The notes under the pieces were generated by a model, which saw nothing but the letters and a program-made list of their open reading frames with translations, was not told where the DNA came from and did not search any database. DNA of 25,056 nt from a virus: positions 1 through 25,056 of the IMG/VR virus record IMGVR_UViG_3300009494_000009; one strand, 5' to 3'. The position numbers and the translations under genes were made by a program. Of this stretch, positions 16,701-24,507 are shown in pieces (within the stretch, counting starts at the first letter, position 1; each line of letters begins with the position of its first letter).

Positions 16701-17029
16701 TCTTTGAGCTCTTTAGCAATAGTGGTAGTCAGTACGTCTGCTTCTTCAGCAGTCCTAGTACGGGCATAAGCACCTTGGTAAGGCTCGTATTCTTCGGGCA
16801 TATATTCCCTGAATTTATAATCAGGGTCCATACGTGTCATTTCAAGTTGCTTTTCAAGCGCGCTGTAGTCTCCGAAGAACACCTTGTTCATGGAGCGGTC
16901 ATCTCGGTATGCATACGCGTCACTACCAATGACATTTGACTGACGGAAGGCGGCCCCAGCTACTTCACTTTGGGTAGCTTCTGGTTTCTCCTCAAAAGGA
17001 GATATGTCTGAAAGTTGATCAAGTATCAT
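13715..17029 (-). CDS. Internal virion protein D-like (T7 gp16 position)
   Basis: This 1104-residue ejection protein occupies the place of T7 gp16. Typical segments of this group are ALTSPEQFPLYAIPGSVL followed by an Ala/Gly-rich hydrophobic stretch (about residues 130-215), and the late GRLIFQFKSFAIAANHRM. A coiled-coil region lies at about 516-597. Unlike T7 gp16 (about 1318 residues with an N-terminal lytic transglycosylase), I see no transglycosylase motif at the N-terminus, so wall digestion must come from another protein or is not needed. The role inferred is forming part of the trans-envelope channel for DNA entry. The start ATG overlaps the previous stop (ATGA). CTGGCCAG at 13817, 14341, 15371 and 16569 encode SGQ, WP, TGQ and LAR. 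Confidence 0.8.
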   Translation of the reverse strand: MILDQLSDISPFEEKPEATQSEVAGAAFRQSNVIGSDAYAYRDDRSMNKVFFGDYSALEKQLEMTRMDPDYKFREYMPEEYEPYQGAYARTRTAEEADVLTTTIAKELKDKQILSDNPKMGFIYTAAAALTSPEQFPLYAIPGSVLIKEASLARSFGIAASLGAAEASLSELYLQDAQSTRSAAESMFNIGGSAAFAGTLGLAGNLLFGSAKVMKGTDEAMYADSTPAMSIATPVKDYNGKFSKEHYSAAVSEVDAMVKKGTVKFADRDAMVDSVLTGYAKTANTLKHPKVYKAMGFMSPGVRLMTSGMSEVRDITSKLISSPLQTLNNKYGRATISAEVQIDQLVAEASSRVHLISNEGYTAHRNSGGTLSHTQFMDEVGLAHTQADKGVDDVISKTAKDIRGIINPIEKRMVDANVLRKGYEDWEGLVWDDIKHLVEEGDVKEVYFRKDGLPRAGIVKKLDGNVLDQLVHDLKITAKAEQPVGDLSYYHRRWNQVLLNSNRNEFISDLKSVMQNNLVRKFSKSIESLQEEISIRKAKLAKTKPKTSASTGQRRTPEQMLAQVEARLKTLVEEFQQVKLPEFEAQVGRAADEVYNNIANGNYRARKGYKLQSFETGPLKERIIDIPFQDMSKWLDKDPNSVWYHYLRDAAPRLVMKETFGDEDAGTAITSVLSAFDSQINKAQPKLARKLGKQRKAFKRDVTAMVEQLHNRYAQPANPDSIFSHAGQFLRNHNLLTKLGMMTVSALPDIGHINMRHGARVLKFGPEVFSFSSAAKADRAFMKDIGLAMDLFNSKRLAEMNMLDQNYTPRNKFDKLMTAATTGMGKWTGMNLWNAQLKTMVGTIYAKGVLRDALEVATMAPKKLARYAQGGLSKSDLEKIAKYGKNQSIPEINNWPDKALAARFKQAIFKEAETTIVTPGVGDLPLVSKGEVGRLIFQFKSFAIAANHRMTMATLDDLTMQKMVGLGTALFAGYVSYASRQTIMGKPIATDFDTVVKESVDRSGFLAAWLSVNTLVERASKGNVDAFKAVGLEGSPTTRYQFDGTLGVALGPWLSTVKNANQVVGAISSGQMEERDWRAMRRLVWLNNHFLLHRGFTEIERKMP

Positions 17030-19344
17030 AAGTTATCTTCAGAAGGGTAAGTGTCAGTACTATCTTTAGTTAGTGGGCCAAACATCTTGTATCGTAGGTC
17101 TTCAGCTTTGTTCTTAAGCCCAACTTGCATACGAGGTATCGCGCCTTCATGTGGGTCTAGAGCATATTTTAATGCTGGGTCTTTAACAACCAACAATGAT
17201 GGGTTATCTTTCTGCCACTGTAATGAGTCTTGTGTTTGTTTGTTCTTGGCGTCAGCTCGTGCAGCAGCAATCTCAGCAACTCGTCTTTGCTCTCGCTCCA
17301 TAGGAGTTCCTTCAAAAACAGGTTGGTAGGTGTTGAGTGGTATAGACATTCCACCAAACCTTGGGTTATTGTCTATAAGAGTGTACACTGGATTCTTAAC
17401 ATCAAAATCAGGGCCAGCTACCATCTCAATAAAGTTAGTATCATAGTTTGGGTCACCACCACCTAAAACTTGTGCCGCTTTAATTTCAGTAGACAGTTGT
17501 TGCTTGATCCATATATCATTTTGTTTTGGAGGCAGACCAGTAGTATTTGACATGATCTTGCCTGCTGGGCGATGGACAAGCTCTGCTTTACTGCCAATAG
17601 TAGACACGCCATACTCATGTTTTAAAGACTCAATCGCTAAGTCCAAAGACCGTTGGGTATCGCCTTGAGCTAGTGGTAAATATTCACCAGCTAGCGACTT
17701 AATACGGTTACGCATACCATTCTGTACATATGCAGGTGAAGTACCAAAGAACTTGTTAACTACTGGAAATTTCTCTTCAAGAGTTCTGTTAAAGCTCTTA
17801 TCGAGTACTTCTTTATAGTCATGTGAGTACCGTTGATCCTTGTACATCTTCTGCTCAGCCTCACCTAACGCAGCTTTAGCGTTATACAGCTTTAGGGCTT
17901 CTTCTTTACCTTCTTTAGTCTGGCCAGTTAGCTGCACTAATGAGTATAAGTCTTTTACGTACGACGCTTCAGGGTTATTAAATAAGTAAGCAGGGTCTTT
18001 ATCTGCTACCATAGCAAACACCTCTATAACATCTGCTTTCTCTTGGTCTGTGCCATTAAGAAGTACAGTGCCCATAGTTCTTTCAAAATGCATTGGGAAG
18101 AACCCAAAACGCTTTGTTAGAGCTACCATAATAGCATTCTGCTCGCTCTCAGGGTCAATTAGAGCGGCTTCATCAATAGAGCCCTCAATATACTTACCTT
18201 TGTCATCCCATTGGCCACCGACAAGTTCTTGCGCGGTAGAGTTATATTCTTTAGCGTTCTTACGAGGTGACACCTTAAGTCTACCACTAAAGATCAGCTG
18301 TGAAATAAGATTGCGTTTGCTTGAGTCAGAAATGACCTTAAGGCCACGAGCATAGTCATTACGCACAGCTTGCATTTTGTCAACTAAGGTGGATTTGTAT
18401 ACCTCATCACCACCAAGCTCTTCAGCTGACCTACGGATGTAGTCATTGATTGTGGCATCGGCAACAGCAACAGCAGCAGTAAGGCCCTTTTCTTGTTCTA
18501 TCTGGTTTAGCCCTGTTGTCATCTCTTGGGTTTCATAATTTATCTGGCCAGTGTTAACTGCAGCGATAAATGATCTCTGATCTGCTGTGCTTAGGTTGTT
18601 ATCTTCACGAGCTTTCTGCTTCAGTCCTAAAGACTTTTCAGGACTGTTGGCCTTAGCTAACCGGCTTTGCTCATAGCCATCTAGTTTTCTGCCACGTTGT
18701 ACTTTAGCCTTGTATGCTCGTTGAGCTTTAGGCGTCATGACCATTTGGAAGTGCGGGTCATTTAATACTATGTCAGCGTTATCCCAATCATGGTTTAGCA
18801 CAGCACCATCAAGGGTCTCTATAGCAGTATTTTCAGCATCTACTAGCTGAGCGGTATTTACTTTATTAGCCCAAGCGCCATCCGCCAGCGCGTCTATCTC
18901 AAGCTTACCCTCTTCAAACATCATACCAGCTTGATCTGACACTATACCTTCACGAGCTGTCTTCTGGGCCTCACGTTTAATAGAGTGTAATTTGTCTGCT
19001 TCGTTGTCCCAAATAGGGCTGCCATTCTCGTCGAAGTCAGTAGTACTCTTCATAGTGGCAGATACGTTAGCTTTGTAAGCAGTAAGTGCTTTCATAGCTT
19101 CAGCTTTCTGTGAGGCTGCCATCATAGCCTCGTTAGCAGCCTCACGTTTGCGTATCTGTTCTGTCACAAGGCCCGTTGCTTTCTGCGCTAGCTGCCCGCG
19201 TTGGCCCGCTATAGTAACACCATTAGAAGCTTTCTGCATGGCGATATTTGCGGCGTCAACTGCGTTACGTTGCCCAGCGTAAGCGTCGGTGGTATCCCTA
19301 CCTAGCCCTTGTACAGCACCTTGAGTTATACCAGGTAATCTCAT
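17026..19344 (-). CDS. Internal virion protein C-like (T7 gp15 position)
   Basis: This 772-residue protein is about the size of T7 gp15 (about 747) and lies between gp14-like and gp16-like genes. It is mainly helical and rich in Lys, Ala and Gln (QGAVQGLGRDTTDAYAGQRN...), with no signal or membrane segment. I chose the ATG at 19344 because GGGAGG lies 6 bases upstream and the ATGA overlaps the previous stop; an in-frame TTG two codons earlier is less likely. By analogy it forms the periplasmic tube of the ejection channel. The assignment rests on order and size more than on motifs. CTGGCCAG at 17930 and 18544 both encode TGQ. Confidence 0.75.
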   Translation of the reverse strand: MRLPGITQGAVQGLGRDTTDAYAGQRNAVDAANIAMQKASNGVTIAGQRGQLAQKATGLVTEQIRKREAANEAMMAASQKAEAMKALTAYKANVSATMKSTTDFDENGSPIWDNEADKLHSIKREAQKTAREGIVSDQAGMMFEEGKLEIDALADGAWANKVNTAQLVDAENTAIETLDGAVLNHDWDNADIVLNDPHFQMVMTPKAQRAYKAKVQRGRKLDGYEQSRLAKANSPEKSLGLKQKAREDNNLSTADQRSFIAAVNTGQINYETQEMTTGLNQIEQEKGLTAAVAVADATINDYIRRSAEELGGDEVYKSTLVDKMQAVRNDYARGLKVISDSSKRNLISQLIFSGRLKVSPRKNAKEYNSTAQELVGGQWDDKGKYIEGSIDEAALIDPESEQNAIMVALTKRFGFFPMHFERTMGTVLLNGTDQEKADVIEVFAMVADKDPAYLFNNPEASYVKDLYSLVQLTGQTKEGKEEALKLYNAKAALGEAEQKMYKDQRYSHDYKEVLDKSFNRTLEEKFPVVNKFFGTSPAYVQNGMRNRIKSLAGEYLPLAQGDTQRSLDLAIESLKHEYGVSTIGSKAELVHRPAGKIMSNTTGLPPKQNDIWIKQQLSTEIKAAQVLGGGDPNYDTNFIEMVAGPDFDVKNPVYTLIDNNPRFGGMSIPLNTYQPVFEGTPMEREQRRVAEIAAARADAKNKQTQDSLQWQKDNPSLLVVKDPALKYALDPHEGAIPRMQVGLKNKAEDLRYKMFGPLTKDSTDTYPSEDNL

Positions 19345-19871
19345 CCCCAACCTCCCGCCACTGTACCAGCAACGTTGATCAAGCTACCAAACATCTGGTT
19401 AGTACCAGCGGTTCTAGCTATATCACCTTGATCACGTATACCACTAGCTTGTATAAATGCTGAGTTACGAGCTGCTGCTCTTGTAGCAGCGCCAGATGTT
19501 CTCATGACATCTACTTCAGAAGCACCAGCAGCTTTTAACCAATCGAGCTGGGATGTGTTCTCTGAGCCGAGCTCAGACAAATACCCAGCCATAGAGCCTG
19601 TGCCAGACTGCACCCCAGAGGCCGCTGCGAATGCCATGGCTTGATCTTGCTGTTGCTCTTGAGAGTAAGATAGACGCCTTGCTTCCTCCGCAGTCTCAGC
19701 TTCCATCAGCGCGACATTCTTATTTTCAACGCCTCTAGCTAAACTTTCTGATTCGCGCGAGGCTTCCATAATCAACCTAGACTGCTTTATACTGGCATCT
19801 CTAGCATCTTTACCAGCTTTATTAGAGCTGTACGCAGACCATAACCCAGATACAACATTTAAAATGCCCAT
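19341..19871 (-). CDS. Internal virion protein B-like (T7 gp14 position)
   Basis: This 176-residue, mainly helical protein starts MGILNVVSGLWSAYSSNKAG, and its middle (LSYSQEQQQDQAMAFAAASGVQSGTGSM) resembles gp14-type core proteins, which insert in the host outer membrane during ejection. Glu/Ala-rich helices predominate and the C-terminus is hydrophobic and Gly-rich (GSLINVAGTVAGGWG). GAGGG lies upstream of the ATG. Its stop overlaps the next start. The order GNAT-like, gp14-like, gp15-like, gp16-like is that of T7 13-14-15-16. Confidence 0.78.
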   Translation of the reverse strand: MGILNVVSGLWSAYSSNKAGKDARDASIKQSRLIMEASRESESLARGVENKNVALMEAETAEEARRLSYSQEQQQDQAMAFAAASGVQSGTGSMAGYLSELGSENTSQLDWLKAAGASEVDVMRTSGAATRAAARNSAFIQASGIRDQGDIARTAGTNQMFGSLINVAGTVAGGWG

Positions 19872-19872
19872 A

Positions 19873-20307
19873 CTAAGCCCTCAACGCGTATACAGTAGAG
19901 TCAAGCTTAAACCCTTTACGCAATAATATTTTAGAGTAATCTCTTTGTGGAGTAACACTCATTGCTATCTCCTTAACACCATCTTCTAACAATTGGTCGA
20001 TACACTGGCGTACAAACTTTAAACTACCAAAGCCCCTCTGGCCAGATAGAAATGCCATAGTGTCTAGTTCAGCGCGCAGCACACCAGAATGAGTCGAGAC
20101 AGATATACCAAATATAGCGTACCCTATCAATTCACCATCTACTCTAGCACAAAAACATTTAACGACTCCAGCTAGTATAAGCGCCCGGTAAGCTTCAAAA
20201 TTAGGGCACATAGCATGTTGGTGATTCCATTCAAGCCACCACTGCTTGGCTACTGCGTACACTTCTGCCATCATAGTGTCTGACGGGTATTCAGTCGTTA
20301 ACTCCAC
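19873..20307 (-). CDS. GNAT-fold acetyltransferase-like protein (T7 gp13 position)
   Basis: This 144-residue protein has the GNAT layout: a helical start, the strand VVKCFCARVDGELIGYAIF, the strand GVLRAELDTMAFL, an acetyl-CoA loop at SGQRGFGSLKFVRQCID (a R/QxxGxG/A-like QRGFGS) and a final strand IAMSVTPQRDY. T7-like phages often carry such a protein at the gp13 position. Its use as an enzyme or as a structural scaffold fold is unclear. The CTGGCCAG at 20038 encodes the SGQ of the acetyl-CoA loop. The start is GTG at 20307, overlapping the previous gene by 10 bases; an internal MMAEVYAV start is possible. Confidence 0.78.
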   Translation of the reverse strand: MELTTEYPSDTMMAEVYAVAKQWWLEWNHQHAMCPNFEAYRALILAGVVKCFCARVDGELIGYAIFGISVSTHSGVLRAELDTMAFLSGQRGFGSLKFVRQCIDQLLEDGVKEIAMSVTPQRDYSKILLRKGFKLDSTVYALRA

Positions 20308-21053
20308 CAGCTTGTTTCCTCTTCGTCTTCCTCTTTGTCTAGCTCAATAGGTACCGTTTGTTCAAACTGAGAACCGCCACCTTGGGTCGCGCGGCCCGCA
20401 AATTTAGTAGCCTCACCGCCTGCTATGTTGGCAGCTTCAATAGCAGCTCTTTGTTCATCTGCTATAATCCTAGCCTCGTCTTCACTAGCTAGCCTATCAC
20501 CAACAGTAGGATCTATATTAGTACCGCCAAACGCTGCGCCATAATAAGCCTTCCAGGTTTCAGATTGCTCTACTCCATAACTTTCTGCTATATCAGCTTC
20601 AGTTATACCGTACCCAGACACAGTGCGTAACATTTGGTTATACGGGTCTATATAACCATCTCGAGTGCCAAACTTAACATCTGACCCAATAGGTAAGTTC
20701 ATTAGTATTTCATAAGCTGGCCCAGCTTGTAAGTCTTTTAAATCTTGGTCATATAAACTAGTGATACTGTCATATGCTGCTTGCCCTTCTTGTTGCTGCA
20801 CAACTAGTTCGTCTACTTTACTTTGTATGCCTGCTAAACCGCGAGTATAGTAATCACTCTCTGCGTCGTACCCTAGAGAAGATGCTTGGGCGTCAAAAGT
20901 AGAAGTATCACCAGCCTCAGCTATCTGTATGTCAGTGCTAGCGGTATACCTGTCTTTAGCAGCTGTATTAGCTTCTTGTAACAATGTGTTGTCGTACGTC
21001 CAAGTATTGTAGTCGTCCCACACACTTTGGCCGTCCATAAAATATGTCGCCAT
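20298..21053 (-). CDS. Virion-region protein of unknown function
   Basis: This is a 251-residue acidic protein, helical and rich in Ala, Asp, Gln and Tyr (SVWDDYNTWTYDNTLLQEAN...). It ends in a strongly acidic tail with two tryptophans (EEDEEETSWWS). It has no membrane span. It lies between the tail nozzle protein and the internal virion proteins, so a virion or assembly role is likely. Start ATG and previous stop overlap as TAATG. No family is recognised. Confidence 0.65.
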   Translation of the reverse strand: MATYFMDGQSVWDDYNTWTYDNTLLQEANTAAKDRYTASTDIQIAEAGDTSTFDAQASSLGYDAESDYYTRGLAGIQSKVDELVVQQQEGQAAYDSITSLYDQDLKDLQAGPAYEILMNLPIGSDVKFGTRDGYIDPYNQMLRTVSGYGITEADIAESYGVEQSETWKAYYGAAFGGTNIDPTVGDRLASEDEARIIADEQRAAIEAANIAGGEATKFAGRATQGGGSQFEQTVPIELDKEEDEEETSWWS

Positions 21054-22720
21054 TATAGCTGCTCCACTGCTGCTTCACCTGATATAGACAGTAAGGTCAG
21101 TATCAAAGGTAAGTCTTGGTAAATAGATATCTGGGTAAAGGTGGTCCAACCACGATTAGTAACAAATACGTCTTCAGTTAAAGGTGGTTGCGGAGTACCC
21201 ATAGGAGTAGACACTTGCCTAGTCGCCGGTCGTATAGCTTCAATTTTTGGTTTAGCAGACTCATAAATTCTAGCAACAATTTTATTCCAACGTTTCATAT
21301 GATGTACTACAGCGCCAGATGAATCTGAATAGTACGCTAAAGGTAAAGTCTCAATCATCTGACGATACCCTAAACCGACATGTACTACAGAAGCTGCTAT
21401 AGCTAATTCTATCTGGCCAGAGGATACAACAGCTGGGCTTGCTACAGCACCGTCTGCTATAACGTTTACTGTTTGCCCTTCAAGGTGGTCTAGACCAGTA
21501 ATAGTAGTAGTCTCAGTACCATCATAGGTTACACGGTTGTCTAGCATGATTAGGTCTTCATCAAACCCTAGCAAGCTTAATTGTATATCATCACCCACGT
21601 TCTGCAATAACCCTGTTAACGAGTAGCCCTCTAAATCATCAGAGGCTAGGTCTAGCACATCGTGTGTTAAGTCATGCCGATGCCAACCAACAATGAGGTC
21701 TTCAGTATCGACACCCATACGTTGGTATGAGCAGCCGGCGAGTTTGTTATCCTTATCTACTAGCCATAAAACCGGGTCTGGGTTACGAGCAAATGATATG
21801 TCCTTCACACCAGCCAGCATTATATGGTCAGCCGCAAAGGTTAAGTCATTAGCAAACCAGCCAGACTCAGTCCATTTGTAAACCATAGACCGCACCTTAC
21901 GGCCATCAGCGGATATAAATACTTCCTCATTGCCAATAGCTATAGGAACGACGTCTTTAGAACCGTGCGCTGACTGCTGCACAATTTGTATATCACTTGG
22001 GGTGATGATAGGCCCAATAGATTCAGCAACGAACTCTCTGTTACTAGTACCTATTAACAGTGTTCTACCACCTTCAATCCATACAATAAGGCCTTTGCGG
22101 TCTAACGTAAAATCAAGAGCATCATTATCGTTAACACCAGGAGTTAGGTCTGTAAAGTTACCAGACATACTACCTAGAAAGTTTTCAGGGTCATTGTACA
22201 TGCCTGCAAACCATGAACGTCCTTGGTAGAACGTACAAGTTGTTGGGTAATTACCTACTACCCATTTAGCTGGGGCGTTAGTAAATGATATAGCACCAAG
22301 AGTCCACGCAGCAGCTGTCATCTCTTGCGGAGCTACGTCGCTATGTAGCATCCAAATGTCATCTGAGTTTGGACGAGCTATGATTATGACACCTGCTAGT
22401 TGTGCAGCGGAATAGGGACTAGCGTGACTTACTGGTGTACTACCAGTACTATCAGTAATCCACATTGCGCCATCAACTAAAATAATAAAATATAGCACAC
22501 CTTGAAACTGGTATGCAAATAAACGACCGTCAGTAACGTTAGGTATAACGGCTAAGTGTCTAGTGCCAGGTCTACCTGAAACTGTACCACGGGCGTCTGG
22601 CATCATATTCTCACAAAGTGCCAGGCCTTGCTTATATGGCTTTGTATTAAGACGACCCCACATTTTAGGTGTGATCTCGCCGTACGCAAAACTATCTAGT
22701 AAAGGGTTTATTCTACCCAC
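21053..22720 (-). CDS. Tail tubular protein B-like (tail nozzle)
   Basis: This 555-residue protein begins MGRINPLLDSFAYGEITPKM and continues GLALCENMMPDARGTVSGRPGTRHL. That is the hallmark N-terminus of podovirus tail nozzle (gp12-like, stabilisation) proteins, where the genome exits and fibres attach. It is shorter than T7 gp12 (about 794). The rest is beta-rich, as expected of a propeller-like body. The start is GTG at 22720 with AGAGGAG upstream; it overlaps the end of the tail tubular A gene by 8 bases. The CTGGCCAG at 21413 encodes SSGQIEL. Confidence 0.85.
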   Translation of the reverse strand: MGRINPLLDSFAYGEITPKMWGRLNTKPYKQGLALCENMMPDARGTVSGRPGTRHLAVIPNVTDGRLFAYQFQGVLYFIILVDGAMWITDSTGSTPVSHASPYSAAQLAGVIIIARPNSDDIWMLHSDVAPQEMTAAAWTLGAISFTNAPAKWVVGNYPTTCTFYQGRSWFAGMYNDPENFLGSMSGNFTDLTPGVNDNDALDFTLDRKGLIVWIEGGRTLLIGTSNREFVAESIGPIITPSDIQIVQQSAHGSKDVVPIAIGNEEVFISADGRKVRSMVYKWTESGWFANDLTFAADHIMLAGVKDISFARNPDPVLWLVDKDNKLAGCSYQRMGVDTEDLIVGWHRHDLTHDVLDLASDDLEGYSLTGLLQNVGDDIQLSLLGFDEDLIMLDNRVTYDGTETTTITGLDHLEGQTVNVIADGAVASPAVVSSGQIELAIAASVVHVGLGYRQMIETLPLAYYSDSSGAVVHHMKRWNKIVARIYESAKPKIEAIRPATRQVSTPMGTPQPPLTEDVFVTNRGWTTFTQISIYQDLPLILTLLSISGEAAVEQL

Positions 22721-23306
22721 GATAAGCTCCTCTACGAACGTCTACTAACGAGCTCTTACCGAGTGGTTTATCACCACCCTGCAAGCCATCGTTAGCGACA
22801 GATACATTCATACTCTGGCCGTATAGTTGCCACATTGCTTTAGCAACCGAGTTAGAATTAGTGATTGGTGGGGCTAGCGTAGCAGCGATACGCGCTGCTA
22901 AAGCTTGCACAAAAGTAGGAGAATATACTTTAGGGTCAGTCTCACGACGGATATACTTCATCAGTATAGCATCTTGGTCCACCCGCAAGTTACGTCCTTC
23001 TTTATCCCAATAGTTGATCTCAGACTTGCTTGTATCATATACGCTTATAACCCTAATACAATCAGGAGGCAACAAGAAAAAGCTACCAGATTCGATTAGT
23101 GGAGCTTCATCAGCTCTAGCCACTAAACGAGCTTCTGCGATAGCAAAAGACCAGTCCGCTTCTTCAAGAACAGCGTCTCGTAGAAAGTCATAATTCTCTT
23201 TGCACAACGCAGCTTCTACTGAATCGTCTTCTAGAGAGATTATAGAGTTAGCACCAAGCCAACCCAAAGCTATACGACATATTGCTACATCTGAGACCGA
23301 AGCCAT
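22713..23306 (-). CDS. Tail tubular protein A-like (adaptor, gp11-like)
   Basis: This 197-residue protein starts MASVSDVAICRIALGWLGA and continues with CKENYDFLRDAVLEEADWSFA, the helical bundle signature of podovirus adaptor proteins that ring the portal. A beta part follows (SGSFFLLPPDCIRVISVYD), then the C-terminal helical part (VQALAARIAATLAPPITNS). The length is close to T7 gp11 (196). The start overlaps the preceding stop as TAATG. High confidence as an adaptor. Confidence 0.88.
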   Translation of the reverse strand: MASVSDVAICRIALGWLGANSIISLEDDSVEAALCKENYDFLRDAVLEEADWSFAIAEARLVARADEAPLIESGSFFLLPPDCIRVISVYDTSKSEINYWDKEGRNLRVDQDAILMKYIRRETDPKVYSPTFVQALAARIAATLAPPITNSNSVAKAMWQLYGQSMNVSVANDGLQGGDKPLGKSSLVDVRRGAYRG

Positions 23307-23497
23307 TACTTAACCGCCCGCTGCTTAGCCATCTCAGCTTTAATTGCTTTGGCCCGATCAGCAACAGCTTTAGGCATCCACAGAGTAACAATCTCTTCTG
23401 CGATAAGCAACTTTTTAGCAATCTGCTTTACAGACATCTTACTCTCTGCGAGAGCGGCGATATCTACTTTATCAACAACATTTGCACCTTGTTTCAT
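23306..23497 (-). CDS. Small HTH-like protein, unknown function
   Basis: This 63-residue basic protein has a central helix-turn-helix-like segment (MSVKQIAKKLLIAEEIVTLW) and a Lys/Ala-rich tail (DRAKAIKAEMAKQRAVK). It lies between the capsid and adaptor genes and directly follows the inverted pair of CTGGCCAG motifs. GAGGAAG lies upstream of its ATG. It could be a small DNA-binding regulator or a structural peptide; the sequence does not decide. Confidence 0.65.
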   Translation of the reverse strand: MKQGANVVDKVDIAALAESKMSVKQIAKKLLIAEEIVTLWMPKAVADRAKAIKAEMAKQRAVK

Positions 23498-23509
23498 GAG
23501 TACTTCCTC

Positions 23510-23543
23510 AAAGTAAACTCTGGCCAGAGTATCCTGGCCAGAG
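23510..23543 (-). terminator. Inverted pair of CTGGCCAG motifs forming a terminator-like hairpin after the capsid gene
   Basis: Read on the minus strand, nine bases after the capsid stop: CTCTGGCCAG, the loop GATACT, CTGGCCAGAG, then TTTACTTT. The 10-bp stem is perfect and GC-rich, with the T-rich flank at 23510-23517. It lies just downstream of the major capsid gene, where T7 has its T-phi terminator, so partial termination would raise capsid mRNA over the tail genes. ACTCTGGCCAGAGT (23517-23530) is by itself a 14-bp palindrome. It is built from two copies of the genome-wide repeat, the only adjacent pair in the window. The T-run is interrupted, so efficiency may be partial. Confidence 0.7.
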
Positions 23544-23551
23544 AATTAATA

Positions 23552-24427
23552 TTAAACTAATGCGTCCTTAAGGTGAAGGTGAACAATCTGCTCATCTTCA
23601 ATACGGACCGCGCCTGCAGTCATTTGTACAAATGCCTGCCACATGTAAGACTTACCTGGGTCTTTACCAATCTCAACCATAAGGTCTTGGTTAACAGCAA
23701 GGCCAAGAGCTTGTGGAGTAAAGGCGAGACAAGAAATCTCACCAGTACCAGGATCAAGAAGACGGTTAGAAACGATCCAAGTAAAACCCATCCAGTTGTG
23801 AACAATACCAGTAGCATTGAGTGTCTGGAGTGCTTGGGTAGTAACGTAATCCGAGTTAGTCTGCTGCTCAAGCTTCAGTAACGCACGAACCTGAGTAGGG
23901 CCAATGACCATACACTTAGGCACATCAGGGTTAATGAAGTTTTGCATGAACTTCTCTTGGACTGCAGTAATAATATCGAAGTCCATGAGTTGAGTAGCAC
24001 TACCAATAACTTGGCCTGCTGGGAAGGCATTAGCTACACCGTCACCATCAAGAGCAGTACCAGTAGCAGCAGCAATGATAAGGTCATCGTACTTACGGTT
24101 GATAGCCATACCTTGTGCTTTATGGTAGTTAGACATAGGATCAACAAGCATCTGAACTTTATCTTCAGACTCAACTGTCATGGTGTTGGTGAAGGTACCA
24201 GGACCCGCAACACGACGTGTCCAGTCGTCATCAGCATAGACTGTATCAACACGACGACCAGTCTTAGCAACCATCTCAGTAGGACCAAGAAGTTCAAAGT
24301 TGTACGCTTTACCACCAGAGGATACTTCAGTGATCGTGGACCGGAGTAAGTTGCCAGACTGCTGTACAGTATGTGTCACCAGGTTCCGGTATTCCTCGAT
24401 GAATGCTGCATCGATTGTAATAGCCAT
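23552..24427 (-). CDS. Major capsid protein
   Basis: This 291-residue protein has the architecture of phage capsid proteins with an HK97-type fold. It has an N-terminal helical arm (AAFIEEYRNLVTHTVQQSGN), the TEMVAKTGRRVDTVYADDDW segment, a spine helix region (NYHKAQGMAINRKYDDLIIAAA), a P-domain with CMVIGPTQVRALL, and a final beta segment (AVRIEDEQIVHLHL). The start ATG has AAGGAGAA upstream. It lies directly downstream of the scaffold gene, as in T7 (genes 9 and 10). It contains no CTGGCCAG inside the gene. A hairpin precedes it and a terminator-like one follows it. Confidence 0.88.
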   Translation of the reverse strand: MAITIDAAFIEEYRNLVTHTVQQSGNLLRSTITEVSSGGKAYNFELLGPTEMVAKTGRRVDTVYADDDWTRRVAGPGTFTNTMTVESEDKVQMLVDPMSNYHKAQGMAINRKYDDLIIAAATGTALDGDGVANAFPAGQVIGSATQLMDFDIITAVQEKFMQNFINPDVPKCMVIGPTQVRALLKLEQQTNSDYVTTQALQTLNATGIVHNWMGFTWIVSNRLLDPGTGEISCLAFTPQALGLAVNQDLMVEIGKDPGKSYMWQAFVQMTAGAVRIEDEQIVHLHLKDALV

Positions 24428-24459
24428 TTGTAATTCTCCTTAATAGGATTTAAAGTGAT

Positions 24460-24484
24460 GAGCCACCCGGAACCCTCCGGACTC
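24460..24484 (-). promoter_or_regulatory. Hairpin in the scaffold-capsid gap, upstream of the capsid ribosome binding site
   Basis: On the minus strand, the stem CCGGA/TCCGG with loop GGGT is extended by an outer GAG/CTC (GAGTCCGGA ... TCCGGGTGGCTC, with a bulge). It lies about 33 bases upstream of the capsid start, in the 80-base gap after the scaffold stop. No T-run follows, so this is not a clear terminator. It may be a processing or stabilising hairpin for the capsid mRNA. A promoter in this gap cannot be excluded. Confidence 0.4.
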
Positions 24485-24507
24485 GGTTTGTTATATTCGC
24501 TGGACGC

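Noticed and set aside
23942-24349. A 135-codon plus-strand frame inside the capsid gene
   Set aside because: It lies antisense to a clear capsid coding sequence and its Ser/Thr/His-rich product looks non-coding.
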